DNA of 64,000 nucleotides from Moraxellaceae bacterium REDSEA-S32_B1. Its GTDB lineage: Bacteria; Pseudomonadota; Gammaproteobacteria; Pseudomonadales; Moraxellaceae. Where the stretch lies: positions 1 to 64,000 of the forward strand of contig LUOR01000005.1 of assembly GCA_001626925.1 (NCBI GenBank), read 5' to 3'. Shown one piece after another: positions 1 through 8,088 of the stretch. The position numbers were made by a program, and so were the translations under genes. Positions within the stretch are counted from its first letter, which is position 1. Each line of letters starts with the position of its first letter. The notes under the pieces are model-generated. The model was not told where the DNA came from. It did no database searches and worked only from the letters and a program-made list of their open reading frames with translations.

Positions 1-1
1 G

Positions 2-67
2 AATTGGAAAGCTGCCATGAATCGCTTTAGTATCATGTTTGAAGAGCGTGTAACCAAGTATTTTTAA
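2..67 (+). pseudogene. C-terminal fragment of an IS256/mutator-type transposase (cut by window edge)
   Basis: Frame 2 is open from the window edge and encodes about 21 residues (NWKAAMNRFSIMF... to KYF) before a TAA stop. The pattern W-x-x-A-x-N-x-F-x-I-x-F-x-x-R resembles the extreme C-terminus of IS256 (mutator) family transposases. The rest of the gene is outside the window, so whether it is intact cannot be judged. The family call rests on a short stretch recognised by memory. Confidence 0.45.
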
Positions 68-68
68 A

Positions 69-100
69 TCTGCATTTACACAGAATTATTTACACACTCC
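69..100. repeat. Probable right terminal region of the IS256-like element
   Basis: Directly after the transposase stop lies an AT-rich stretch with the repeated word TTTACACA...TTTACACA, reminiscent of IS256-family terminal inverted repeats. It ends where the degenerate GNAT-like sequence begins near 103, which supports an element boundary there. The matching left inverted repeat and the target duplication are outside the window. Confidence 0.35.
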
Positions 101-102
101 AA

Positions 103-327
103 ATATGTTGTCCTCGTGTTTCGAGTGACACATATCGGTCATCTAAATAGCAGTAATTTGTTTCAGCCCATGTTGAGCGATGAATGACATAATGTACACA
201 GCCAAGATCCTCAATACTTTGTTAAGCCAGCCAACCCCCATATGCCCCACCAATCTCAAACGAGCTAATATTGGCAGTAGTAGCAACAAAACTAGTTAAA
301 GGGCTTCCTGACTATTAACGTCATTCG
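103..327 (-). pseudogene. Decayed duplicate of cargo: GNAT fragment fused to benE fragment
   Basis: Bases 103-~225 closely match 1582-~1708, inside the intact GNAT gene, with scattered substitutions. Bases ~226-327 match 2131-2235, near the 3' end of the BenE-like gene, with more substitutions. Orientation and order are the same as in the intact copies, but about 425 bp between them are missing, so this is a deletion-joined remnant of a second copy of the cargo. No open frame survives. The left edge abuts the IS256-like end, which probably inserted into it. Confidence 0.8.
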
Positions 328-358
328 ATTTTTCTCACTTTACCTGTTGAGCATTTAA

Positions 359-616
359 TTACGATTCATTGTCTAATAGATCTAAAGGGCAAGGAGTATA
401 AATATTATTAGTTCCTAATAATTGAATAGTGTCGCCTTTGTGCATGAGGAACCTGGTATCTTCTATGACCTTTTGAAGTTCAAAGGCAAGTTCATCGTGG
501 GGCTGCAAATAGTTTAGAAAGATTTTCAGATCACGAAGTGGTTGTGTTGAATTTGCCTGAAAATGTCCCAGTAGTTTTCCATGTCGGTGTATAGTTAATT
601 GGTAACCTTGGCTCAT
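359..616 (-). CDS. Hypothetical protein, 85 aa, in the transposon cargo
   Basis: I do not recognise this small protein. It starts three bases after the yggS stop on the same strand, so the two are probably cotranscribed and perhaps translationally coupled. The sequence (MSQGYQLTIHRHGKLLGHF...) shows no signal peptide, membrane segment, cysteine cluster or obvious helix-turn-helix. It is mildly acidic toward the C-terminus and looks like a small soluble domain. It ends about 30 bp from the decayed cargo remnant, so a 3' truncation of a longer ancestral gene is possible. Confidence 0.55.
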   Translation of the reverse strand: MSQGYQLTIHRHGKLLGHFQANSTQPLRDLKIFLNYLQPHDELAFELQKVIEDTRFLMHKGDTIQLLGTNNIYTPCPLDLLDNES

Positions 617-619
617 ATT

Positions 620-1345
620 TTATTTCTCCGACCAGTAGTGGTTATCTGGTAATGCTCTTGCCCCAAAAATAGCCTGTCCAATTCGAATGTCTGTTGCCCC
701 TTCCTCAATAGCAGTTTCAAAGTCCCCAGACATGCCCATTGATAGGCGTTGTACTTCTGGATAAACTTTTTGAATGCTGTCTCGTAAGTTTCGTAAGGTG
801 CGAAAGCAACGTCTAACCTCGACTAAATCTTGGCTATGTATGGCGAGAGTCATTAGACCAACGATGTTGATTTGTGAAAATTGCTGACACTGCTCAATGA
901 GGGACAAAGCTTGTTCAGGTTTAACTCCGAATTTGCTTTGTTCATTAGATGTATTTACTTGAACAAAAACAGGGATTTTTCTTTGTTCTAAAGTTAAGTA
1001 ATGATTCAATTTTTCAGCAAGTTTTAAGCTATCCAGAGCATGGAATTCGTCAATAAACTTTGCCACGAATTTTACCTTATTGCTTTGAAGGTGCCCAATT
1101 AACATCCAACGAATAGGTAAGTGTTTCAGTAACATATATTTATCATGCGCTTCTAACACTTTGTTCTCACCAAAGCATTGAAAACCAAGCTGGTACGCTT
1201 GTTCGACACGTTCTGCTGTCAAAGTTTTCGTCACAGGAAGTAGGCGAATCTCATTGGGGCTTCGACCTATCCTTTGACATGTAGCACTTATTTGTTGCTG
1301 AACATTTTGAAAACTCTGATGTAATTCTATCAATTTAATAGTCAT
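620..1345 (-). CDS. yggS: YggS/PROSC-family PLP-binding protein
   Basis: This is a member of the YggS/YBL036C family, single-domain alanine-racemase-fold proteins that bind pyridoxal 5'-phosphate and buffer the cellular PLP pool; no enzymatic reaction is known for the family. The PLP lysine is expected in the motif LLPVTKT near residue 39, and the family signature LMTLAI and the C-terminal SMGMSGDFETAIEEGATDIRIG-type phosphate-binding segment are present. The ORF track starts at a GTG nine codons upstream; I prefer the ATG giving MTIKLIEL, which matches family N-termini. It lies 76 bp downstream of the GNAT gene on the same strand, and its position in a transposon suggests an extra copy besides a chromosomal one, which cannot be checked here. 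Confidence 0.9.
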   Translation of the reverse strand: MTIKLIELHQSFQNVQQQISATCQRIGRSPNEIRLLPVTKTLTAERVEQAYQLGFQCFGENKVLEAHDKYMLLKHLPIRWMLIGHLQSNKVKFVAKFIDEFHALDSLKLAEKLNHYLTLEQRKIPVFVQVNTSNEQSKFGVKPEQALSLIEQCQQFSQINIVGLMTLAIHSQDLVEVRRCFRTLRNLRDSIQKVYPEVQRLSMGMSGDFETAIEEGATDIRIGQAIFGARALPDNHYWSEK

Positions 1346-1421
1346 ATCATTATAGATCCAAAGTAAACTCACTCAGGATCTGTAATCTGCAGCGAGAATG
1401 GAGTGCGGTTCAAAAGTAATT

Positions 1422-1877
1422 TTAGTTTAGAGGCATGCGGTACTCAATAATCCCTGGTTTATCAGCAATCCAGTTATAAAGTTTCTGGGCTGTGTGGTTC
1501 GTTTCTTGTGTATGCCAATACAAGCGGTCGCAACGTTGGGCAATCGCTTGTTTTTGTACATATTCAATTAGGCGTTTACCGATATGTTGTCCTCGTGTTT
1601 CGGGTGACACATATAGGTCTTCTAAATAGCAGTAATTCGTTTCAGCCCATGTTGAGCGATGAATGACATAATGTACAAAGCCAAGAACCTCTATACCTTG
1701 TTTGGCAACCGCACAGTAAACAGGTTCAGCTTCTTCAAAAAAACGTTGCCATGTTGATTCAGTCACTTTATTGGATAAACTTACTTGGTAAAAATCCTGA
1801 TAGGCCAACCAGTAAGGTAACCATTGTTGATAATCCTGTTGTTGTACAGGAATGACCTGAATGTCTTGGTTCTGCAA
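1422..1877 (-). CDS. GNAT-family N-acetyltransferase (cargo)
   Basis: A 151-residue single-domain GNAT enzyme that would transfer an acetyl group from acetyl-CoA to an amine; the substrate is unknown. The acetyl-CoA pyrophosphate-binding motif A is visible as RGQHIGKRLIEY near residue 95, preceded by the strand YLEDLYVSPETR and followed by the typical LYWHTQETNHTAQKLYNW motif B. The start is a TTG, supported by a GGGAG Shine-Dalgarno 7 nt upstream; the nearby ATG is out of frame. A bipartite operator identical in spacing to the one beside the MocR gene lies 74 bp upstream of the start, which suggests control by that regulator. yggS follows on the same strand. A degenerate copy of part of this gene lies at 103-225. 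Confidence 0.85.
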   Translation of the reverse strand: MQNQDIQVIPVQQQDYQQWLPYWLAYQDFYQVSLSNKVTESTWQRFFEEAEPVYCAVAKQGIEVLGFVHYVIHRSTWAETNYCYLEDLYVSPETRGQHIGKRLIEYVQKQAIAQRCDRLYWHTQETNHTAQKLYNWIADKPGIIEYRMPLN

Positions 1878-1950
1878 GGTGATACTCCCATTATTTTTAA
1901 TATTTAAAAAAAGATGGGAGAATCATAATATTGATAGAGAGTAGCTCTAA

Positions 1951-1983
1951 GGTACAGTTTTAATTTTTTTTATAGTACCAGTT
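1951..1983 (+). promoter_or_regulatory. Candidate MocR operator upstream of the GNAT gene
   Basis: The arrangement GGTACAGTTT-N13-AGTACCAGTT is found here, and GATACAGTTT-N13-AGTACCAGTT at 3344-3376 beside the MocR gene. Half-sites, orientation and 23-bp period are identical, and both spacers are A/T-rich. The two halves are themselves imperfect direct repeats, as is usual for MocR-type (PdxR/GabR-like) regulators. Its left edge lies 74 bp from the GNAT start, against 68 bp for the benE-like gene, so both minus-strand genes have it at a similar upstream distance. Confidence 0.7.
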
Positions 1984-2073
1984 TACTCGAACTATTTTAT
2001 TTCTGATCTTAAAGGAAAACAGTATATCTAATATACTGTTTATCGGATGCCCTTTATAAAAAATTAATGAATG

Positions 2074-3276
2074 TCAGCGAATAGTATAAGTTTTGAAGTT
2101 ACCATTTAAAATGAGATAAGTCAGCAAGCCCAATACCAACCCCCAGAATGCTCCACCAATCCCAAACAAGCTAATATTGGCAGCAGTGGCAACAAAGGTA
2201 ACTAAAGCGGCTTCCCTACTATCAACTTCACTCATGGCATTCGCAAGGCTCCCTGCAATCGTGCCTAATAAGGCAAGCCCTGCCAGTGTGCTAATAAATG
2301 CAGTTGGAAACGCTGTAAACACTGCTGCCAGTGTGACTCCAAAAATCCCGACTAAAATATAAAATATTCCTGCGGCTATCCCTGCGACCCAGCGTTTTGA
2401 TGGATCTTCATGAGACTCCTTGCCTGTACAGATTGCAGCAGTAATTGCAGCTAAATTAAATGCATGTGAACCAAAAGGTGCCATTAACAGAGAACCCAAA
2501 CCTGTTACAGTAAGAATTGGCTTGGCATTGGTTTTAAAGCCATCATTTTTTAAGATCAATAAACCTGGCATATATTGCCCTGTTAAGGTAATAAGGAATA
2601 AAGGTAAGGCAATACTTAATATTGAGTTAATTGAAAACTCAGGAGCAGTGAAAATCGGTGATGCTAACTTCAGCTCTAACCCAGCAAAGTCAATTCGTGA
2701 TTGCAAAACCAAGAAAACAAAGCCGAATACTAATACACTGACAATCGCATAACGTGCTGAAAACCGCTTGGTGATGAGATAAACAAAAAATAATGAAATC
2801 GCCAGAAATGGGTCAACGGTCATATTGGTAAAAGTAGCAATCCCAAACTGTAGTAGGATTCCTGCTAATAAACCTGAAGCAATTCCAATCGGAATCAGGC
2901 GAATTATTTTTTCAAAATAACCTGTAATCCCTAAAATGACAAAGGCTAAGGCAGAAAGTAAATATGCTCCAATCGCTTCGGCATAAGGTACGGTCACCAG
3001 AGCAGTAATGAGAAAAGCTGCTGCAGGAGTAGACCATGCAGTAATAATTGGTTCCTTTGTATACCAGCTTAATAATATCCCAGTAATACCGACACCAATC
3101 GAAATCGACCATACCCATGAGGCGGTCAGCTCAGGACTAAGTCTTGCCATCTGTGCAGCTTGAAAAATTAAAATAAATGTACCGCCATAATTAACAATGA
3201 CTGAGATTAAACCTGCCATAATTGGGGGTAGCAAATCATTGGAATAGCGCTGAAAAGATGAGTATCGACCTGACAT
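2074..3276 (-). CDS. BenE/YdcO-family membrane transporter
   Basis: A 400-residue polytopic inner-membrane protein with about 12 hydrophobic segments, recognisable as the BenE (benzoate/H+ symporter-like) family, which is related to the NCS2/SulP fold. Typical features are the N-terminal SNDLLPPIMAGLIS segment and the mid-protein GSHAFNLAAITAAICTG motif. The real substrate need not be benzoate; no benzoate catabolic genes are nearby. The ATG has a strong AGGGG ribosome site 7 nt upstream. It is divergent from the MocR-type regulator across a 105-bp spacer holding one operator copy, so it is the likely prime target of that regulator. A decayed duplicate of its 3' part lies at ~226-327. Confidence 0.88.
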   Translation of the reverse strand: MSGRYSSFQRYSNDLLPPIMAGLISVIVNYGGTFILIFQAAQMARLSPELTASWVWSISIGVGITGILLSWYTKEPIITAWSTPAAAFLITALVTVPYAEAIGAYLLSALAFVILGITGYFEKIIRLIPIGIASGLLAGILLQFGIATFTNMTVDPFLAISLFFVYLITKRFSARYAIVSVLVFGFVFLVLQSRIDFAGLELKLASPIFTAPEFSINSILSIALPLFLITLTGQYMPGLLILKNDGFKTNAKPILTVTGLGSLLMAPFGSHAFNLAAITAAICTGKESHEDPSKRWVAGIAAGIFYILVGIFGVTLAAVFTAFPTAFISTLAGLALLGTIAGSLANAMSEVDSREAALVTFVATAANISLFGIGGAFWGLVLGLLTYLILNGNFKTYTIR

Positions 3277-3343
3277 AACCCAACCCCTAAAAATTTAAAA
3301 AATTAAGTAGCAGAGTGTATTTTTAATGATGGTATTGTCATAA

Positions 3344-3376
3344 GATACAGTTTGGTTATTTTTTAAAGTACCAGTT
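3344..3376 (+). promoter_or_regulatory. Candidate MocR operator in the mocR-like/benE-like divergent spacer
   Basis: GATACAGTTT-N13-AGTACCAGTT, the twin of the site at 1951-1983. It ends 5 bp before the regulator's ATG, so binding here would also block the regulator's own start region (autorepression), while it sits 68 bp upstream of the benE-like start, compatible with activation. No Shine-Dalgarno is visible before the regulator ATG, so its mRNA may be leaderless or poorly translated. Confidence 0.7.
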
Positions 3377-3381
3377 AAATT

Positions 3382-4869
3382 ATGGCTACATCACCTTCGG
3401 CTTATTTTCCACACTTGATTTTGCCCAAAGGAAAGCAAATTAAAGACGGTTTGTATTGTATTTTGCGTGATGCGATTTTAGAGGGGCACCTATCTGCAGG
3501 TACAAAATTACCCTCAAGCCGTGCTTTGGCAGAGATGATGTCAATTTCTCGTAATTCAGTTTTGGCAGCGTTAGAGCGTTTGCTTGAGGAGGGTTATTTA
3601 GTCACAAAACCAAGCTCAGGCACGTATGTTGCCGATATTGTTCCAGACCAACTAGTTCAAATTCAAAATGATAGCCAACAAACTGTATATCAGTCCACGC
3701 AAACACTCAACATTAATCCCCATATAGCCAATTTACTACCACATTGGCATGAACAGAGTTTTTCTAACCAAGAAAAGAAAATGTTCCATATTGGTGTGGG
3801 CTGTGTGGATTTATTCCCTCATCAACTTTGGGGAAAGTTATTAGGTCGAGCGTGGCGACAATCCTACTATCAACTCGGACAATTCCATGACCCGCGAGGA
3901 TATTTGCCCTTACGTCAGGCAATTTGCCAGTACGTCCAATCGACACGAGGCTTAAACTGTAATGATGAACAAATTCTGATTGTGAATGGTACACAACAAG
4001 CTATTCATCTAGCTGCTTATGCCTTGCTACAGCCACACGATCAAGCATGTTTGGATGAACCAGGTTACGACTCGGCTCTTCATATATTTCGTAGCTTTGG
4101 CGTAACTGTACAGCCGATTGAAAGTGATGATGAGGGCATGAAAGTCCCAGAGATTATTCAGCACCATGCAGACAGTAAGCTAGTATACACAGCACCCTCG
4201 CATCAGTTTCCACTTGGTGGCACATTAAGTCTTGCGCGACGTTTTGTCTTATTGGATTGGGCGGCCCAACAGCAAAAATGGATTTTTGAAGATGATTACA
4301 ATAGCGAGTTTCGTTATGGCACACACCCCATTCAGGCATTGCAGGGTTTAGACCAACAGCAACGGGTGATTTATGCAGGCACATTTTCCAAAATGATGTT
4401 TCCTGAATTTCGCTTGGGTTTTATGGTCGTCCCTAAAGCCTTAATTGATACATTCAGTTTGGCAAAATACTATACTGATACGCGCAGTTCTTATCTGGAA
4501 CAAGTAGCACTGGCTGAATTTATAAAAGATGGTCATTATGCTCGGCATGTGAGAAAGGTACGTAAAGCCTGTTATGAACGACAGCAGGCTTTAATTGCTG
4601 CAATTCAACATTACCTGTCGGATGTATTGGATGTACAATCTACTGATTCGGGGATACATTTAGTGTGCTGGCTAAAAGGGCATTGGACGGAGCAGGGTTT
4701 TATTGCCCAATGTTTAAAAGTTGGTTTATCAGTCCAGCCATTATCTCGATATTGTCAGACTTCACCACAGGAAAAGGCAGTACTGTTTGGTTATGCGGCA
4801 CATACACCAAATGACATCAAAGAGCATATAGGGAAACTGGCAAAACAAATTCAAAAAGAGAAGATCTAA
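3382..4869 (+). CDS. MocR/PdxR-type transcriptional regulator (GntR wHTH + aminotransferase-like domain)
   Basis: A 495-residue regulator. Residues ~12-85 form a GntR winged helix-turn-helix (KLPSSRALAEMMSISRNSVLAALERLLEEGYL), followed by a linker and a class-I aminotransferase-fold domain. The PLP Schiff-base lysine is expected in AGTFSKMMFPEFRLGF, and DEPGYD and EDDYNSEFRY are the expected cofactor-site motifs. MocR proteins sense PLP adducts of amines or amino acids and usually control a divergent transporter or enzyme gene, which fits the benE-like neighbour. The stop codon overlaps that of the convergent tnsD, so the gene is fused tightly to the transposition module. The effector is unknown. 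Confidence 0.9.
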   Translation: MATSPSAYFPHLILPKGKQIKDGLYCILRDAILEGHLSAGTKLPSSRALAEMMSISRNSVLAALERLLEEGYLVTKPSSGTYVADIVPDQLVQIQNDSQQTVYQSTQTLNINPHIANLLPHWHEQSFSNQEKKMFHIGVGCVDLFPHQLWGKLLGRAWRQSYYQLGQFHDPRGYLPLRQAICQYVQSTRGLNCNDEQILIVNGTQQAIHLAAYALLQPHDQACLDEPGYDSALHIFRSFGVTVQPIESDDEGMKVPEIIQHHADSKLVYTAPSHQFPLGGTLSLARRFVLLDWAAQQQKWIFEDDYNSEFRYGTHPIQALQGLDQQQRVIYAGTFSKMMFPEFRLGFMVVPKALIDTFSLAKYYTDTRSSYLEQVALAEFIKDGHYARHVRKVRKACYERQQALIAAIQHYLSDVLDVQSTDSGIHLVCWLKGHWTEQGFIAQCLKVGLSVQPLSRYCQTSPQEKAVLFGYAAHTPNDIKEHIGKLAKQIQKEKI

Positions 4870-6368
4870 GGAATTAGAAAATTTAAAAAAGAATTGGCTT
4901 CGTAGGTAAGTCGTTCCTCACTTAGACCCGATAATCTTAATACACGCCATCGATGGCTATTTTGATGCTCAAGACTCAGTTTAATCAGTGTTCTACTGAT
5001 ACGCCGAATCTGATAGAAGCTTATGCTTTCACTATATTTTTGTAGAAATAATTGTGTAATGGGTAAAAGAGAAAGGTTCTTCTCAATGGTTGAATTGTTT
5101 GAGGTTTGTTTCATCCACCATTTTGCTGAACGTCTAGGACTATCCAAATCCCAGAGTAAATCATTGTTGAGTTTAATCAACTGTTTTACAAAGGACAAAT
5201 CACGGTTATGCCAATCCATTTTAGTACCTTGAGGGATATATTTCTGGTGAACCCCCCGATTGGTCTCTAATAACCAATGTTTATCGTTCCGGTATAACCA
5301 AGCATATAAAGCAGCATTTAAATCCCGAGCAGGCTTTATACCATTTTGTTTGATCAATCTCAGCCATTTTTCTCGCTGTTCTATTGTGAGATCAGTAATA
5401 CAGCTACTATTGACATCTATGTGATTATGTTTATTTATTTTACGGAAAGAGCGGACTTGGTTGAGAGTATCCACAAATGACCACTCTCTATTGATTAAAG
5501 CCTCAATCGCAATAATATGCTCCAAATAACTAAAGCTTTTGCGATGTTTTCTGAAAATATTATGTAACCAAGAGGTCTCGGAAGTTAAATCGGCTAAACA
5601 ATACTGCTCTAAAAATTTCTTTGACCAACGTGCTGTCATTTTTTCAAAAATTGATTCATGAGAAATCTGCTGTTGCCCCCGACTACAATCATTCTGCCGA
5701 GCCAATTCATAATAAAACATGGTCCATTGTTCATAGCTGGGTGATTCAGATGGCTGTAAGGACAATAACTCTAATAACTTGGACGTAATAAAAATGTGGT
5801 CAGGATTAGCGATGTTTTGTTTTGTTTTAGGACATGATTGATGAGATGGAACTAAAAAATTATGCCGATGCAATGATCTTAAATCCAAATCTGAGTCAAT
5901 GAGTTGACCGTGCTGGGGACAGCAAGCTCCCTGTATTTGCCATAACCGAAACCAATAATATTCACCATATTTCTTTAATTGTTCTGCTAAACATTGTGGG
6001 CAATAACGTAATTTATGAATGGGTGGAATACGTGAGGCATTAATTCCCAAAGCCAGATGAATCGAGCCTCGAGAAAGATCAGTCATCCACATTAAGCATT
6101 GTTGTCGTCTGTTTTCGGGAACAAAAGGGGCATAGATTGGAAACAGCGTATGCTGATAGGCAATATCCTGAACGGTAAATTGATGGTTCGGAAATTGGTA
6201 AATAATCGCGTTTAAGTGACAAGGCAAATCTACAGTTGCAATCACCTTACGGTTTTCAAAGACTTCATCCAGTAATTGTTTGGGACTGTCCAAAGCCAAA
6301 CGAGTCCCTGCCCGAGCCACAGTACTGTAAATCAGCTCGTGTTGGTAAGGCATGGGAAAGTTTAGCAT
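4866..6368 (-). CDS. tnsD: Tn7-like target selector TnsD/TniQ
   Basis: A 500-residue TniQ-family protein. The N-terminal ~160 residues form the TniQ domain with a zinc-binding set CPQC (C123, C126) and CCPQH (C149/C150, H153). The remaining ~340 residues are the kind of C-terminal extension that in Tn7 TnsD recognises the 3' end of glmS. The element sits exactly at that site, so the specificity is consistent. It begins 2 bp after the tnsC stop codon, implying translational coupling. Only one TniQ-type gene is present and no tnsE is visible, so a second targeting route is not encoded in this part of the element. M1 or M6 could be the start; neither has a strong ribosome site. Confidence 0.92.
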   Translation of the reverse strand: MLNFPMPYQHELIYSTVARAGTRLALDSPKQLLDEVFENRKVIATVDLPCHLNAIIYQFPNHQFTVQDIAYQHTLFPIYAPFVPENRRQQCLMWMTDLSRGSIHLALGINASRIPPIHKLRYCPQCLAEQLKKYGEYYWFRLWQIQGACCPQHGQLIDSDLDLRSLHRHNFLVPSHQSCPKTKQNIANPDHIFITSKLLELLSLQPSESPSYEQWTMFYYELARQNDCSRGQQQISHESIFEKMTARWSKKFLEQYCLADLTSETSWLHNIFRKHRKSFSYLEHIIAIEALINREWSFVDTLNQVRSFRKINKHNHIDVNSSCITDLTIEQREKWLRLIKQNGIKPARDLNAALYAWLYRNDKHWLLETNRGVHQKYIPQGTKMDWHNRDLSFVKQLIKLNNDLLWDLDSPRRSAKWWMKQTSNNSTIEKNLSLLPITQLFLQKYSESISFYQIRRISRTLIKLSLEHQNSHRWRVLRLSGLSEERLTYEANSFLNFLIP

Positions 6369-6370
6369 GG

Positions 6371-8059
6371 CTAACTGACCTGTTTGAGCCAGTGGTTAAT
6401 ATCAAAAACTACATTAGTTTGAGCTTTTAAATGTTCATAAAAGCTATGTTCACTTTCTTTTTGTGAGAACTGAAAACGTAAGTCCGCTGTATCTAATGTT
6501 TGCCATTGATCAGTTTTGGTACTTTTACCTTTACTTTGTGATGATTTTGGTTTTAATGATTGTGAACTAGGCTTTTGTGGGATATCTTGATTTAGCCAAT
6601 GCATAATAATAGGGAATAGCTCATTTAATTTTCGATCTGAATGTTCTTTAAATGCCCTTTTAACAAGGGGAATTAAAAGCTGGGAATCATAACCAAGTTC
6701 AAGCAATAGATTATGCAAGCGTATGGATTCAGCATGACCCCGATATTCCGCCAATTGGTCATTTTGATCTAGACTACTTTCTTCAATTCGGGAGATCAGT
6801 TTTAATAACTGCCGATCTATTTCAGGTGTAATCAAGTCGGAATATTCTGCAATTCGTCTTGCATCACCAGAACGTAAAACATCTATAATTTTATGAATCG
6901 GTTTAAAATCTTCCTGAAATGTGGTTTTAAGCAGCTTAACGGTAATACGTTCCAAACCCGATTCAATTGCTCGTATCTGTGCCAGAACGAACAGTTTGAC
7001 TACAATGTCTAGAATACCCTGACTCAGATCAAACCAGCATTGGCGTAATTCTTCAGACAATACAGGATCCGATTTTCTCAACCATTGATACTTCCAGAGT
7101 GAATCAGTAAATGTCATCCATTCGGATTTTCTGACTTTTCCATCTGGAGTGGTGATTGCAGGCTCATTTTTCATCGGTTCCCAATGAATTGAACCCAAAC
7201 CTACCGCTCGACGTGATGAACGGAGATCCTGCTCAAAGATTTGAATTGCTTTAGGTGTCCCGACCATGACGATGGGGAGACTATAAACATTGACTAAAGT
7301 GACAAAGAAATTAAGCATTTCATCCGAATTTTTGGAGCGATTTGCCAGTAAATGTTGAATTTCATCAATGACTAATAAGCCAATGGCATGAAGATGGGCA
7401 ATATGCCCCATAAGCTGTAACAGCTTTTGTTCATTATGGCGTTTCTGCGTATATTGTTTTTCGTAAGTTGTTCCCAATGCACGATCTACGGCACTAAAGA
7501 AATTTAAATATAAAGACTTAAGTGAACCATTATAAGGACAGTCGATTTTTAAATAGACAAGTTGGGTGAAGTTATGCTCAGGGTGGTAAATCTTTTGTTT
7601 GTAATTTCTTAAAATTCGGTTCAGTGTTGTGGTTTTCCCACTGCCAGAAAAACCAATAAAGGTAAGGCTCTGTGCTGTAGAACGTACATCATTAGAGGGT
7701 GTTGGTTCAAAATTGTTGGATAAAGCAACTTGATGGCTACGGTTTAGAATTCGATTAAAGTCGCCAGTCACAATATTCCTCCCCACATAGCCTTTCCTCA
7801 GCATGATGGAGATTTTCTGCTCTAATTCTAAGTGTCTGCGGATAGGATGAAAAAAGTTATTAAATAACTGTGAAATAATATGGGCACGAGTATTATTCGG
7901 TAACTGTCGATCAGATTGTTTAAATTCGATTGAACCTTTTATGGCTTGAATCGTGTCCTGGGCCTCAAAAATAGGTGGCAAAGCCTCAATAAAAGGATTT
8001 CCCTGATAATCCGAAACTGGGCTAGGTGTATATACTGCATAATCATTTTGATTTGTCAT
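6371..8059 (-). CDS. tnsC: Tn7-like transposition AAA+ regulator TnsC
   Basis: An AAA+ ATPase that in Tn7 assembles on target DNA, links TnsD to the TnsAB transposase and confers target immunity. Walker A is GFSGSGKTTTL at about residues 136-146 and Walker B is LLVIDEIQHL at about 229-238, followed by a sensor-1-like VGTP. The ORF track starts at an ATG two codons upstream; the second ATG (MTNQND) has AGGA at 7 nt and is preferred. The length of about 562 residues is typical. The C-terminal ~60 residues are rich in K, S and Q and probably disordered, ending in a segment that may contact TnsA/TnsB. It lies 29 bp after tnsB. Confidence 0.92.
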   Translation of the reverse strand: MTNQNDYAVYTPSPVSDYQGNPFIEALPPIFEAQDTIQAIKGSIEFKQSDRQLPNNTRAHIISQLFNNFFHPIRRHLELEQKISIMLRKGYVGRNIVTGDFNRILNRSHQVALSNNFEPTPSNDVRSTAQSLTFIGFSGSGKTTTLNRILRNYKQKIYHPEHNFTQLVYLKIDCPYNGSLKSLYLNFFSAVDRALGTTYEKQYTQKRHNEQKLLQLMGHIAHLHAIGLLVIDEIQHLLANRSKNSDEMLNFFVTLVNVYSLPIVMVGTPKAIQIFEQDLRSSRRAVGLGSIHWEPMKNEPAITTPDGKVRKSEWMTFTDSLWKYQWLRKSDPVLSEELRQCWFDLSQGILDIVVKLFVLAQIRAIESGLERITVKLLKTTFQEDFKPIHKIIDVLRSGDARRIAEYSDLITPEIDRQLLKLISRIEESSLDQNDQLAEYRGHAESIRLHNLLLELGYDSQLLIPLVKRAFKEHSDRKLNELFPIIMHWLNQDIPQKPSSQSLKPKSSQSKGKSTKTDQWQTLDTADLRFQFSQKESEHSFYEHLKAQTNVVFDINHWLKQVS

Positions 8060-8088
8060 AAACATATCCTAGAGTAGAGTTGGATGTA

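Noticed and set aside
2177-2752. Plus-strand ORFs of 61 and 110 aa inside the BenE-like gene
   Set aside because: They are antisense to conserved transmembrane segments and have no ribosome sites.
1-5000. Tn7-like left end inside the window
   Set aside because: I scanned for ATAAAGTATC-type words in the expected orientation and found none; the GATACAGTTT/GTACCAGTT words belong to the MocR operator pattern.
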